DNA from: JAQXDR01 sp038138625
GTDB taxonomy: Bacteria; Pseudomonadota; Alphaproteobacteria; Rhodobacterales; Rhodobacteraceae
Length of the DNA stretch: 42,635 nucleotides
Direction: 5' to 3'
Assembly: GCA_038138625.1 (NCBI GenBank)
Contig: JAYQEA010000022.1
Span: 1-42,635 of the forward strand
Part shown: positions 26,013-33,772 of the stretch, piece after piece
Layout of the letters: each line of letters opens with the position of its first letter
How positions within the stretch are numbered: the first letter of the stretch is position 1
Made by a program: the position numbers and the translations under genes
Notes under the pieces: model-generated
What the model saw: the letters and a program-made list of their open reading frames with translations, nothing else
Told to the model about the DNA's origin: nothing
Databases searched by the model: none

Positions 26013-27050
26013 TTATTGAAGCTCAATGCCGCGTGCGGCACCCACCGTTGCATTCCAGATTTTGGAACAATCAGCAAAACCTTGGTTGCAGCTGGATGCC
26101 CAACCCGGCAGCACTTTTTCCATGGTAGCTGCTGTGACTTTGGCCTGATCTTCGGCAGAAGGCTCAACCAAGGTCATATCGAAGGGGGTGTAGTTTTCAC
26201 ATCCGTCCCCACCGGTGTTGCACGCAATGGCCCAACCGTTGTTTTCCTTGGCGAGCGACCAGAACGCATCCTCAAATTCTGCAAACTCGACTTCAAGCGC
26301 GGCCTTCTGCTCGTCTGAAAAACTGTTCCATTTGTCGAGGTTGATGAAATGTGCGTTCACAGACCACGAGATGCCCAACGGCAGGAAGTGCGTGGTAACT
26401 TCTGGCCAGTTTCCGGTATTGCCCGAGGTCGGCGAGGTGATTGCGCAATCGACAACACCACGTTGCAATGCGGGATAGACCTCTTTGAAGCTCATGGTCA
26501 CAGGTGTGGCGCCCAAGGCTTCGATCAGGGTTGACATCGATGACGTGTAAGAGCGGATTTTCAGCCCCTCAAAATCGTCAAGGCTCGCGATCTCTGCATT
26601 GCAGTAAAACACCTGCGGGCCGTAGGGCCAGACGGCCAGTGGCTTGGCATTGAACTTTGCCGCCACCCGCTTTTCCAGTTCAGGCATAAAGGCGGCAACG
26701 GCTTCTTCCAACTGATCCATTGACGTCGAGACGCCAATCAGATCGATCCCTTCAAGAAAGGCATCATCGCGCGCGGCCGCACCTACGGTGCTTTGAACGA
26801 TGTCAAAGGCACCTGTGCGCACCATGCGCAGCGTATCCTGCATATCGACGCCAACCACATCCAGAGGGTTGAAGTTGATGGCGAGATCAATTCCTGTCTT
26901 GTCCGCCAGATTTGCATAAAACGCCTGCTCGAGCGCGGTATGGAACTTATGGGTCGAGACCAACCCAGTTGCACGAATAGAGGTTTCGGCGACAACAGAT
27001 GTTGCCGCAACCGTCAGGCTTGCGGCTGCTATGATGGATTTCAATGTCAT
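26013..27050 (-). CDS. dctP: TRAP transporter solute-binding protein (DctP family)
   Basis: The 345-residue protein has a signal peptide (about residues 1-21, ending VVAET) and the DctP fold. LDDFEGLKIRSYTSSMSTLIEALGATPVTM near the middle includes the Arg that normally salt-bridges a substrate carboxylate, and FKEVYPALQRGVVDC follows it. Several C-terminal cysteines (CNTGGDGCENY and CNQGFADC) probably form disulfides and mark a sub-branch. The conserved Arg suggests an acid such as an N-carbamoyl or ureido acid. GGAGATCC precedes the ATG, which overlaps the stop of the deacetylase-like gene by four bases. Confidence 0.9.
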   Translation of the reverse strand: MTLKSIIAAASLTVAATSVVAETSIRATGLVSTHKFHTALEQAFYANLADKTGIDLAINFNPLDVVGVDMQDTLRMVRTGAFDIVQSTVGAAARDDAFLEGIDLIGVSTSMDQLEEAVAAFMPELEKRVAAKFNAKPLAVWPYGPQVFYCNAEIASLDDFEGLKIRSYTSSMSTLIEALGATPVTMSFKEVYPALQRGVVDCAITSPTSGNTGNWPEVTTHFLPLGISWSVNAHFINLDKWNSFSDEQKAALEVEFAEFEDAFWSLAKENNGWAIACNTGGDGCENYTPFDMTLVEPSAEDQAKVTAATMEKVLPGWASSCNQGFADCSKIWNATVGAARGIELQ

Positions 27051-27970
27051 ATTGGATCTCCGTGTTGTGGTGTGGATGCACTGCGGGGAGGTGTCGCAGC
27101 AAAATGGCGGGCAATGTCGATGCGACGTGCCCGCCAGATCTGGCCATCAAGTCTGGCCAGAAATGCGAGGATTTCGGTTACGGCACGAAAGCGCGCGGGT
27201 CGGCCCGTAATGCGCAAGTGGAAACCGATGGAAAGTGTTGACGACATCCCACGTCGCGCTTCATCAAGCAGCTGCTCGACAGCATCTGTCACGTAGTCCA
27301 CCATCTCGCTGGATCGGGTGAAGCCGTTGGGATGAAAAAATTTCATGTCGTTTGTGTCTAGGTTGTATGGCACCACAACCAGACCTGTTTCGTCCATATA
27401 CGGCAGGTCATCGTCAAACGCGTTTGAGGTATAATGATATCCGGCTTCGGCGAGGAGGCTGCGCGTCCAAGGACTTTCGGAGCCGCGACAAAAGAAACCA
27501 ACAGGCCGGTATCCCGTCGCCGCCTCGATGGCGGTCGTTGCGCGAGCCAAGGCCGCGCGTTCGGTGTCGGCATCGCCAAAGTCGGCATGTGGACGCCACA
27601 GCCACCCGTGACTGGCCGCTTCATGCCCCGCTGCGACAATCGCTTGCGCCAAGGTCGGGCTGCGTTCCACCGCGCGCCCACACATGTAAAATGTAGCTGG
27701 CGTCTGCGTGTCTTTCAGAACCTCCAGAAAACGCCAGATCCCGACACGGCTGCCATAGGAAAATATCTGTTCCTGTCCTTGGTCACGCCGTCCCTCTGGC
27801 ACGACGCTGAGCACTTCGCCGACGCGTTCGGATGTGTCATCACCATCACCCACCTGTAGCTCGGCACCTTCTTCGAAATTGATTACCACCGACACCGCGA
27901 CGCGCGCGCCATTTGGCCAGATAATCTTGGGGGGTGATCCGGCATAGCCTGTCAGGTCGCGGTCAGACAT
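27047..27970 (-). CDS. PuuE-type allantoinase-like polysaccharide-deacetylase-fold protein
   Basis: A 307-residue NodB-fold protein. Instead of the catalytic Asp-Asp of polysaccharide deacetylases it has NFEEGAE (Glu33-Glu34), as in the PuuE allantoinase branch. Other shared landmarks are YGSRVGIWRFLEVL, GHEAASHGWLW, SNAFDDDLPY, LDTNDMKFF and IGFHLRITGRPARF. Members open a cyclic ureide ring or have unknown roles. The ATG at 27970 was chosen over 28012 because it gives the family length of about 308 and only an 8-base overlap with the gene before it. It lies in the operon with dctPQM. Confidence 0.8.
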   Translation of the reverse strand: MSDRDLTGYAGSPPKIIWPNGARVAVSVVINFEEGAELQVGDGDDTSERVGEVLSVVPEGRRDQGQEQIFSYGSRVGIWRFLEVLKDTQTPATFYMCGRAVERSPTLAQAIVAAGHEAASHGWLWRPHADFGDADTERAALARATTAIEAATGYRPVGFFCRGSESPWTRSLLAEAGYHYTSNAFDDDLPYMDETGLVVVPYNLDTNDMKFFHPNGFTRSSEMVDYVTDAVEQLLDEARRGMSSTLSIGFHLRITGRPARFRAVTEILAFLARLDGQIWRARRIDIARHFAATPPRSASTPQHGDPI

Positions 27971-28694
27971 CGAAAATCCGCCCCCATCCTGTGATCCGTG
28001 CCGGATCGTCACCGGCCACCTGCATGGATTTCCAGAGCGCCGTAGACACGCTATCGAGAACGGGAATACCGGTTTCAGCCTCGATAATCGGTGCCAGTCG
28101 CGCTCCGCGGAAGTTCGTACAATAAATGGTAATAGCGTCTGGCTTTGCAGTGGCCACCGAACGGCATAGGTCTAAGATATCGGCCTCGGAATAGGTCGCA
28201 AACGAAAAATTGCCCGGATCCCCAAGATGCTTTTCAGCTGCAATCTCATACCCCTCAGCGCGGTAATTTGCGAGGATCCGTGTCTGGATTTCGTCCAGAT
28301 AGGGGGTCACGAACGCCACACGCCTGGCCCCGAGTTTTTCCAGCAGTTCATTCATGGCAAGGATTGACGAGCAGGCCTTGACGCCTGTGCGTGCCTCGAT
28401 GTCCCTTATCAGAGTGCGATCAGTGTCAAATCCAAGCCATCCGGACGACGTGCCATTCCAGCAGATCGATTGTACCTGCGCATCCGCCAAAAGCTCGGCC
28501 GCAGCCAGCATCGGCTCGTTCTTGAACTGTCCGAGCGCATCATCCTCCATAGAAATTTTCAGGACGCGAAAGCGCGCGAAATGTGCACTGGCATCGGGCA
28601 GGTCTGCCAGCATGGCGGCAGTTAGTGGTTCAAGCACAGTATTCGAAGACGGTGTGAGCATTCCTAAACGAGTGCTGGCCAAATGCGCTGTCAT
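27963..28694 (-). CDS. Maleate isomerase / arylmalonate decarboxylase-like protein (Asp/Glu racemase superfamily)
   Basis: The 243-residue protein begins STRLGMLTPSSNTVLEPLT, the signature of the maleate cis-trans isomerase and arylmalonate decarboxylase group. These enzymes use one or two cysteines in pseudo-symmetric halves. The second is present, Cys192 in ITIYCTNFRG. The first is Gly81 in CWNGTSSGW, with a nearby Cys78 out of register. Gly in the first site and Cys in the second is the arrangement of arylmalonate decarboxylase rather than of a two-base racemase. The reaction here is not known. It starts 17 bp from the divergent racemase-like gene. Confidence 0.75.
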   Translation of the reverse strand: MTAHLASTRLGMLTPSSNTVLEPLTAAMLADLPDASAHFARFRVLKISMEDDALGQFKNEPMLAAAELLADAQVQSICWNGTSSGWLGFDTDRTLIRDIEARTGVKACSSILAMNELLEKLGARRVAFVTPYLDEIQTRILANYRAEGYEIAAEKHLGDPGNFSFATYSEADILDLCRSVATAKPDAITIYCTNFRGARLAPIIEAETGIPVLDSVSTALWKSMQVAGDDPARITGWGRIFDV

Positions 28695-28711
28695 GCGGGA
28701 TACCTTTCGCC

Positions 28712-29374
28712 ATGAAACCTGTTGTTTTGATCAATCCGAACAGTTCGAAGCAGACGACGACTGCAATGCTCGGTATCGCGCGGCAGCATCTGCCATCTGT
28801 CGTGGGTTGGACGAATTCCAACGCACCGCGCATGATCACGGATCCTTCGGCGCTGACTGCGGCGGCAGAGGATATCGCCAGTGCTACAGTACCCGAAGCC
28901 TGTGCCTTGATTGTCGCGGCCTTCGGGGATCCTGGGGCCAAGAGATTGGGCGCCCGAGTGGAGGTACCGGTGATCGGAATTGGTGCTGCTGCCGCACGTG
29001 CGGCCTGTCAGGGACATGTGCCGTTTGCCGTAGTGACCACGACACCAAAGCTTGGGCCCGCGATTGATGCCTTGATGCAATCCGAGGGGGATGGCTTTCT
29101 GGGCTGCTTTTTTACAGAAGGTGACCCCGAAACGCTGACAGCCGACCCCACAGCGCTTGATCCAGCCCTTATAAAAGCCTGCGAGCAGGCTGCTTTGGCC
29201 GGGGCGAGACGCGTGATTATCGGGGGAGGACCATTGGCCACGGCAGCTGCCCGGATTGCGCCAACTGTTCCGGTGTCGCTTGTCCAGCCTCTTGTTGCAG
29301 CCTGTCAGGAGGTTGCTTCTAGAACAGGACATCTGGTGCCTCGCGCTCCAGATGGGTCCCGATCGGCGCACTGA
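28712..29374 (+). CDS. Hydantoin/allantoin racemase-like protein lacking both catalytic cysteines
   Basis: The 220-residue protein begins VVLINPNSSKQTT and has VAAFGDPGAKRLG, both typical of the HyuE/HpxA racemase family. The two catalytic cysteines are replaced: Ala70 where the family has C-F-G/S-D-P-G and Gly172 in VIIGGGPLA where it has LGCAG. A racemase reaction of the known kind is therefore unlikely, and another lyase or isomerase role or a binding role is possible. It is the only plus-strand gene in this part of the island: head-to-head with the isomerase-like gene at 17 bp and tail-to-tail with the hydantoinase over 56 bp. No strong ribosome site is visible. Confidence 0.75.
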   Translation: MKPVVLINPNSSKQTTTAMLGIARQHLPSVVGWTNSNAPRMITDPSALTAAAEDIASATVPEACALIVAAFGDPGAKRLGARVEVPVIGIGAAAARAACQGHVPFAVVTTTPKLGPAIDALMQSEGDGFLGCFFTEGDPETLTADPTALDPALIKACEQAALAGARRVIIGGGPLATAAARIAPTVPVSLVQPLVAACQEVASRTGHLVPRAPDGSRSAH

Positions 29375-30716
29375 CCGGCGCACCGTCTTTGGCGATGGTC
29401 ACACCGCGCAGGATTGTGCGGACTGGCCAGCCGGTGACGTCAAAGCCTTCCCACGGGGTATAGTCAGACCCGTGGTTCAGTTCCGCCTGCCGGATCGGTT
29501 TGGACAGGGTCGGGTCCCAAAGCGCGATGTCAGCGTCTGCGCCGACCATGATGGCACCTTTGCGGGGATACAGCCCATATAGGCGGGCATGATTTGTGGC
29601 TGTGATCGCGGCAAAGCGGTCAAGGCTCAGCCGCCCTTTCACGACACCTTCAGAGAACAGAATGGGCAATCGGGTTTCGACGCCGGGAATGCCGTTGGGA
29701 ATGTTGCGAAAGCTCTGGCGCGCACCCGGGGCATCCTTTCCTGCCCGATCGTTGAACCGGAACGGGCAATGATCGGATGAAAACAAATCAAATGTGCCTT
29801 GCTCGAGCCCCGCCCAGATCTTGGGCCATTCCTGCGAAGTTCGGGGGGGCGGCGAGCAGACGTATTTCGCACCGTCAAACCCGTTGCGGTCCAGATCCTG
29901 CGCGGTCAGAGTAATGTATTGCGGACAGGTCTCGGCAAAGACCGTCAGGCCGCGCTGCCGCGCGCGTTTGATCTCTTCGGTTGCCTCACCGTTTGAGACG
30001 TGAACGATTGTGAGAGGTACGCCTGCAATTTCCGCTAATGATATGGCGCGGTGGGTGGCCTCTCGTTCGACGGGAACGGGTCGGGTTGTTGCGTGATGGT
30101 AAGGCCCGGTGTCGCCCGCACGTTCCGCCTGATCTCGCAGGAACTCTATGGCGTCCTCGTTCTCGGCATGGACCATAACCATCGCATTGTGTTCTTTTGC
30201 AACCGACATCACCTCGAGGATCTGCCGATCGCTCAGGGCGAGCCCGGCGTAGGTCATAAAGACCTTGAAGCTGGTGTAGCCCGCTTGGATCAAGGCGGGC
30301 AGGTCCTGGCCAAGAGTCACCGGGTCGGTTTCTTTGACGATCAGGTGAAAGGACACATCCGTCAGGCAGTTGCCGTCTGCTTTAGCCCGATATGCCGTCA
30401 CCGCGTCGCGCAGGGTTTGACCGTCCTCGGGCAAGCAGAACGGCAGGATGGTGGTGTTGCCGCCACAGGCTGCGCTGCGTGTGCCCGTGGTAAAATCATC
30501 CGCCATTTCGATCCCCGGACCAGAGGGTTGTGAGATGTGGACATGGCTGTCAATGCCGCCGGGAAGGGCAATCAGGCCCGAGGCATCAATGATTTCTGCT
30601 CCATGCAGATCCGAGCCGAGGGTTGCGATCCTGCCATCCATGATTCCGATATCGCATTGTGTTGTCCCACTGGCTGTTACAACACGTGCACCGGTGATGA
30701 CGGTGTCATGTTTCAT
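29319..30716 (-). CDS. hydA: Dihydropyrimidinase / D-hydantoinase
   Basis: This 465-residue cyclic amidohydrolase opens dihydropyrimidine or hydantoin rings to N-carbamoyl acids. The dinuclear zinc set is complete: His58 and His60 in DSHVHIS, carbamylated Lys151 in TSFKVFMTYAG, His183 in VHAENED, His239 in IVHVSNG and Asp315 in SSDHCPF. Tyr156 is the expected transition-state residue. The ATG at 30716 has GGAGAG upstream and is better than the frame start at 30731. It overlaps the preceding racemase-like gene by 11 bases, and its end overlaps the opposing gene. The M20 hydrolase is the likely next step. Confidence 0.92.
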   Translation of the reverse strand: MKHDTVITGARVVTASGTTQCDIGIMDGRIATLGSDLHGAEIIDASGLIALPGGIDSHVHISQPSGPGIEMADDFTTGTRSAACGGNTTILPFCLPEDGQTLRDAVTAYRAKADGNCLTDVSFHLIVKETDPVTLGQDLPALIQAGYTSFKVFMTYAGLALSDRQILEVMSVAKEHNAMVMVHAENEDAIEFLRDQAERAGDTGPYHHATTRPVPVEREATHRAISLAEIAGVPLTIVHVSNGEATEEIKRARQRGLTVFAETCPQYITLTAQDLDRNGFDGAKYVCSPPPRTSQEWPKIWAGLEQGTFDLFSSDHCPFRFNDRAGKDAPGARQSFRNIPNGIPGVETRLPILFSEGVVKGRLSLDRFAAITATNHARLYGLYPRKGAIMVGADADIALWDPTLSKPIRQAELNHGSDYTPWEGFDVTGWPVRTILRGVTIAKDGAPVSAPIGTHLEREAPDVLF

Positions 30717-31455
30717 AGGTCTCTCCTGCAATGACGGCAGTCAGCGCGGTGCCAAGGCCGGATGATGTTTTGGCAGCAGGTCGCGCTGAACGGTTTTTGT
30801 AAGTGGGGGCAAGCAGACCAAGCGCGATGGCCTGTGTTGTTGCGGCGCAGATGGGGTCAACCAGTATGCCGGTAGTGGCGTCGGAAATTTCGGCCGCCAG
30901 TCCGGCAAGCGGTGCCCCGCCGAGGATGATTACATCCGCGCAATCTTTGGTCGCTGCATGATGCGTGAGTGCGATCAGGTCCTCTTTTAACTGTATGGTG
31001 ATGTCATCTAGCGTTTCAGGTGGACACGCAGGGTTTGTCACGCCGGTAAATCGCGCACCTAGGCCTGTTTGCAGCACACAGTCTCGATACCATCGCGCCA
31101 TATGGGGCGAAAAGGTCACCACTGCGAAACGATCCCCCAACATCGCTGCGGTCAAAACAGCCGCCTCTGCCATACCAATAATCGGCAGGTCAAAAAGCTC
31201 TCTGGCCGCGACAAGGCCCGGATCACCGAAGGCTGCGATGATTACGGCGTCTACGTTGGCCTGATGGGTTGCTATGGTTTCAAGAACTTGCGCGCCCGCG
31301 ATCTGTGCCTCCGCACGGGAGGCGATGTAGGGAAAGCCCTGCGTGGCAGTTACAGGAATGATCTCTGCCAGAGGTCCGGCCGTTTGACGGGCCAAACGGG
31401 TCATGGCGTCTGTCATACCTTGGGTCATATTGGGGTTGATGAGCAATATGCGCAT
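30706..31455 (-). CDS. Hydantoin/allantoin racemase-like protein lacking both catalytic cysteines
   Basis: A 249-residue member of the HyuE/HpxA family: MRILLINPNMTQGMT at the start, IAAFGDPGLVAARELFDLP in the middle and VIILGGAPLAGLA near residue 176. Ala75 and Gly180 stand where catalytic cysteines are expected, the same pair of losses as in the racemase-like gene at 28712. The ATG at 31455 aligns with the family start; the longer frame adds 20 residues with no homology features. Its stop overlaps the hydantoinase start by 11 bases, so the two proteins are coupled and probably act on the same compound. Confidence 0.8.
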   Translation of the reverse strand: MRILLINPNMTQGMTDAMTRLARQTAGPLAEIIPVTATQGFPYIASRAEAQIAGAQVLETIATHQANVDAVIIAAFGDPGLVAARELFDLPIIGMAEAAVLTAAMLGDRFAVVTFSPHMARWYRDCVLQTGLGARFTGVTNPACPPETLDDITIQLKEDLIALTHHAATKDCADVIILGGAPLAGLAAEISDATTGILVDPICAATTQAIALGLLAPTYKNRSARPAAKTSSGLGTALTAVIAGETYET

Positions 31456-31529
31456 GTCAGTCGACCTGTTGAAATATCGAGGCGAACCGATGACTTCGCG
31501 CAATCGGTTGGGCATTTTGCGCCACCCCG

Positions 31530-31551
31530 CAATCTGCGCTAGCGCAGATTG
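31530..31551. promoter_or_regulatory. 22-bp perfect palindrome upstream of the racemase-hydantoinase pair
   Basis: A perfect inverted repeat with core GCGCTAGCGC spans 31530-31551, 75 bp upstream of the racemase-like start and between it and the PuuE-like gene. It could be an operator or an RNA hairpin with a CTAG loop. No T-run follows on either strand, which argues against a terminator. Confidence 0.6.
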
Positions 31552-31689
31552 GCAGGGCTGGATTTCTGTCGCGAAGAGGATGGTGGATGGAAACGGGATG
31601 ATCCTGGCACTTTGCCGATGGAGCGCGTGTCATTGTCAGAACGCTTTGCACCGTGCAATCAAAGATCGTGTGGGTTGCATTGTTTGGGA

Positions 31690-32571
31690 TCATGGGGCAC
31701 CGCCATGATGTTGTGCCCAACAGGCGGCGATTTCTTTCCGAGGGGCAATCCAGACATCGGATCGGGCGGTAATATGGGAAAGTATGCTCTCCAGCCCCGC
31801 TATCCGCGACGGTCGGCCTATGATGCGCGGATGCAATCCTATGGATATCATCCGCGCGGCATTTGCCCCTTCGGTATAAAGTCTGTCGAAGCCCGCGATT
31901 ACGTAATCGGCAAAGTCTTCGGCTTTCACAAATCCACCACCGGGCAAAAATCGCATGTCGTTTGTGTCGAAAGCATAGGGCAGGATGACAAGGGCGCCGT
32001 CCATGTACGGAATATCATCGTCATAGGCGTTGCTGTCATAAGCAAAGCCACCATGCTCTTTCAACAAGCCGCGGGTGTGCGGCGATGTTGCAGACCGTGT
32101 GTGCCATCCGACCGGAGGCGTTCCGGTAATGTTGCGAATGGTGTCATAGGTGCGTGCGATAACCGTGCGCTCAACATCTGCCGCCATGCCAGCATGGGTT
32201 TCCCAACGCCAGCCGTGACAAGATATTTCATGGCCTTTTGAGACCGCGTGTGTAATCAGCCAAGGGGCGGCCTGTGCAGCGCGTCCACATGTGGAAAATG
32301 TCGCTCTGATGCCGTGCGCTTCCAAAGCGTCCGCTATCCGTTGATATCCGCGCCTTGGGCCATACCCAAAATGGCTTTCCATGCAGGGATCGGGGGCGTT
32401 TGCGACCTCTTCGATCGCCTCATACCGGCTTTCATTTTTTTCATCGCCCGCGGCGATCGACAGCTCTGCGCCCTCTTCGATATTCACTACGAACGACACA
32501 GCCAAACGCGCGTCGTTCGGCCAGCACGGCGCAGGCTCAGACTGCCAGTACCCTTTGAGGTCACGCGTCAT
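31690..32571 (-). CDS. Second PuuE-type allantoinase-like polysaccharide-deacetylase-fold protein
   Basis: A 293-residue paralogue of the protein at 27047. It has NIEEGAE (Glu32-Glu33), YGPRRGYQRIADALE, GHEISCHGWRWETH, RSATSPHTRGLL, SNAYDDDIPYMDG, DTNDMRFLPGGGF and IGLHPRIIGRPSR. These are the landmarks of the PuuE branch, which opens allantoin-like ureide rings. Two diverged copies in one cluster suggest two substrates or two enantiomers. AAAGG lies eight bases before the ATG. A 16-bp palindrome 66 bp upstream is a candidate operator. Confidence 0.8.
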   Translation of the reverse strand: MTRDLKGYWQSEPAPCWPNDARLAVSFVVNIEEGAELSIAAGDEKNESRYEAIEEVANAPDPCMESHFGYGPRRGYQRIADALEAHGIRATFSTCGRAAQAAPWLITHAVSKGHEISCHGWRWETHAGMAADVERTVIARTYDTIRNITGTPPVGWHTRSATSPHTRGLLKEHGGFAYDSNAYDDDIPYMDGALVILPYAFDTNDMRFLPGGGFVKAEDFADYVIAGFDRLYTEGANAARMISIGLHPRIIGRPSRIAGLESILSHITARSDVWIAPRKEIAACWAQHHGGAP

Positions 32572-32636
32572 CGACGAACCTTTGGATCGGGGGCGTGGGC
32601 TTTCATTGGGATTCCTTGATTTGTGTCAAGGCGAGT

Positions 32637-32652
32637 AAATGGCATGCCATTT
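32637..32652. promoter_or_regulatory. AAATGGCATGCCATTT palindrome, candidate GntR operator
   Basis: A perfect 16-bp inverted repeat between the end of the gntR gene and the PuuE-like gene it may control. TGG-N4-CCA-type palindromes are common targets of GntR/FCD regulators. It is placed to govern the minus-strand catabolic operon. Binding is inferred from position and form only. Confidence 0.5.
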
Positions 32653-32749
32653 GGCAATGCAGAGTCCCACCCTGTGAAAAATCTGGAAAAAATCGTCTGA
32701 TGCTAAAAAATTGTGCGGTGAACCTGTGCTATTGCCAAATCTCTAGCCG

Positions 32750-33421
32750 TCAGGACTCCGACAGGGAGGCTGCGACCGTTTCGCCTGTGTGGCGCAGATG
32801 CTTTTCCCAAATCTGTCCGGCTTTGTCGGCATCTTTTGCCCGAAACGCTTTCATCAGGGCGTCGTGTTCGCCGACCGCCTGCGCCAAACGGTCAGGATTC
32901 ATGATTGCAAGAAAGCGCCCGCGCCGTGCCCGGATCATCAAACGTTCATGGGTCGAGACAAGCATTGGGTTGGCGGCGTGCTTGATAATCAGGTCGTGAA
33001 TTATCGTATTGTGATCGAAGTAGTCATTTCGTCGCCCGGCCCGATGATGGTCCAGCATTCTACCGTGCAGGTCTTCGAGGTGTTGCAAGAGCGTTGGTGT
33101 CATCGTTTCGCAGACACGCTTTGCAGCGAGGCTTTCCAGAACTGCGATCACTTCAAACAGGGCTGATGCGTCTTTGGGGCGATAATCCGATACGATTGCG
33201 CCGCGATGTAGTGATATCTCTATCAATCCGTCCGCTTCCAGCAATTTGAGCGCTTCGCGGATAGGGGTCCGCGAAACATTCAACTCGGCCGAAAGCTGTC
33301 GTTCAACAAGGCGATCTTGCGACTTGATCTCTCCCTTAACGATCCGATCCCTCAAGATGGCAGCGACTTGTGTGGCACCCGCTTTTTGATCTGATGAGAG
33401 GGGTGGTCGCGCTTTGTCCAT
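32750..33421 (-). CDS. GntR-family transcriptional regulator (FCD domain)
   Basis: The 223-residue protein has an N-terminal winged helix-turn-helix (about 15-78), with RLVERQLSAELNVSRTPIREALKLLEADGLIE as the recognition part. The C-terminal all-helical FCD domain (about 85-215) usually binds a carboxylic acid and a metal through residues such as His137 and His142 in HNTIIHDLIIKH. FCD regulators typically repress a neighbouring catabolic operon until its substrate or an intermediate appears. It lies between the minus-strand ureide genes and the divergent importer, so it could control both. No ribosome site is visible before its ATG; TTTTTTTACT lies there instead. Confidence 0.9.
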   Translation of the reverse strand: MDKARPPLSSDQKAGATQVAAILRDRIVKGEIKSQDRLVERQLSAELNVSRTPIREALKLLEADGLIEISLHRGAIVSDYRPKDASALFEVIAVLESLAAKRVCETMTPTLLQHLEDLHGRMLDHHRAGRRNDYFDHNTIIHDLIIKHAANPMLVSTHERLMIRARRGRFLAIMNPDRLAQAVGEHDALMKAFRAKDADKAGQIWEKHLRHTGETVAASLSES

Positions 33422-33549
33422 AGTAAAAAAACCGTTTGATGATGGAATAATGCCGACTGCATCGTGCCGCGCTAGCTGCTTCTTACGATCAACGTTGCAT
33501 CCTCCAGTCAGTGAAAAAAAGACCGATTCGCTGCCTTGCTACGAGAAAA

Positions 33550-33565
33550 ATGCTCTTTTGAGCAT
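33550..33565. repeat. ATGCTC-TTTT-GAGCAT hairpin in the gntR / ABC importer gap
   Basis: A perfect 6-bp stem with a 4-base loop, in the 351-bp divergent gap 33422-33772. On the minus strand it is followed by TTTTC, so it could weakly terminate antisense transcripts, or it may be an operator. Nothing else is recognisable in the gap apart from the GGAGGA ribosome site of the importer gene. Confidence 0.4.
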
Positions 33566-33772
33566 CCGTGCAGTGCCATTTTGGCCTATTATTTGATCCC
33601 AGTCGCGAAAATTCGGTCAAAAAAATCGCACGTTTGGTTTCACAGTCTCAAAGCCGCCTGCCGGTCTTGTGCGGATGAAATTGCATTCCAAGGGTCATGG
33701 CGTGCGCTGTGGGTGTGCATCCCTTCACCCAAAGCTTTTCTATCAGTCAACTGGTTAACGGAGGAATCCGAA

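Noticed and set aside
33550..33565. Intrinsic terminator of a plus-strand gene
   Set aside because: No plus-strand gene ends before it and no T-run follows on the plus strand.
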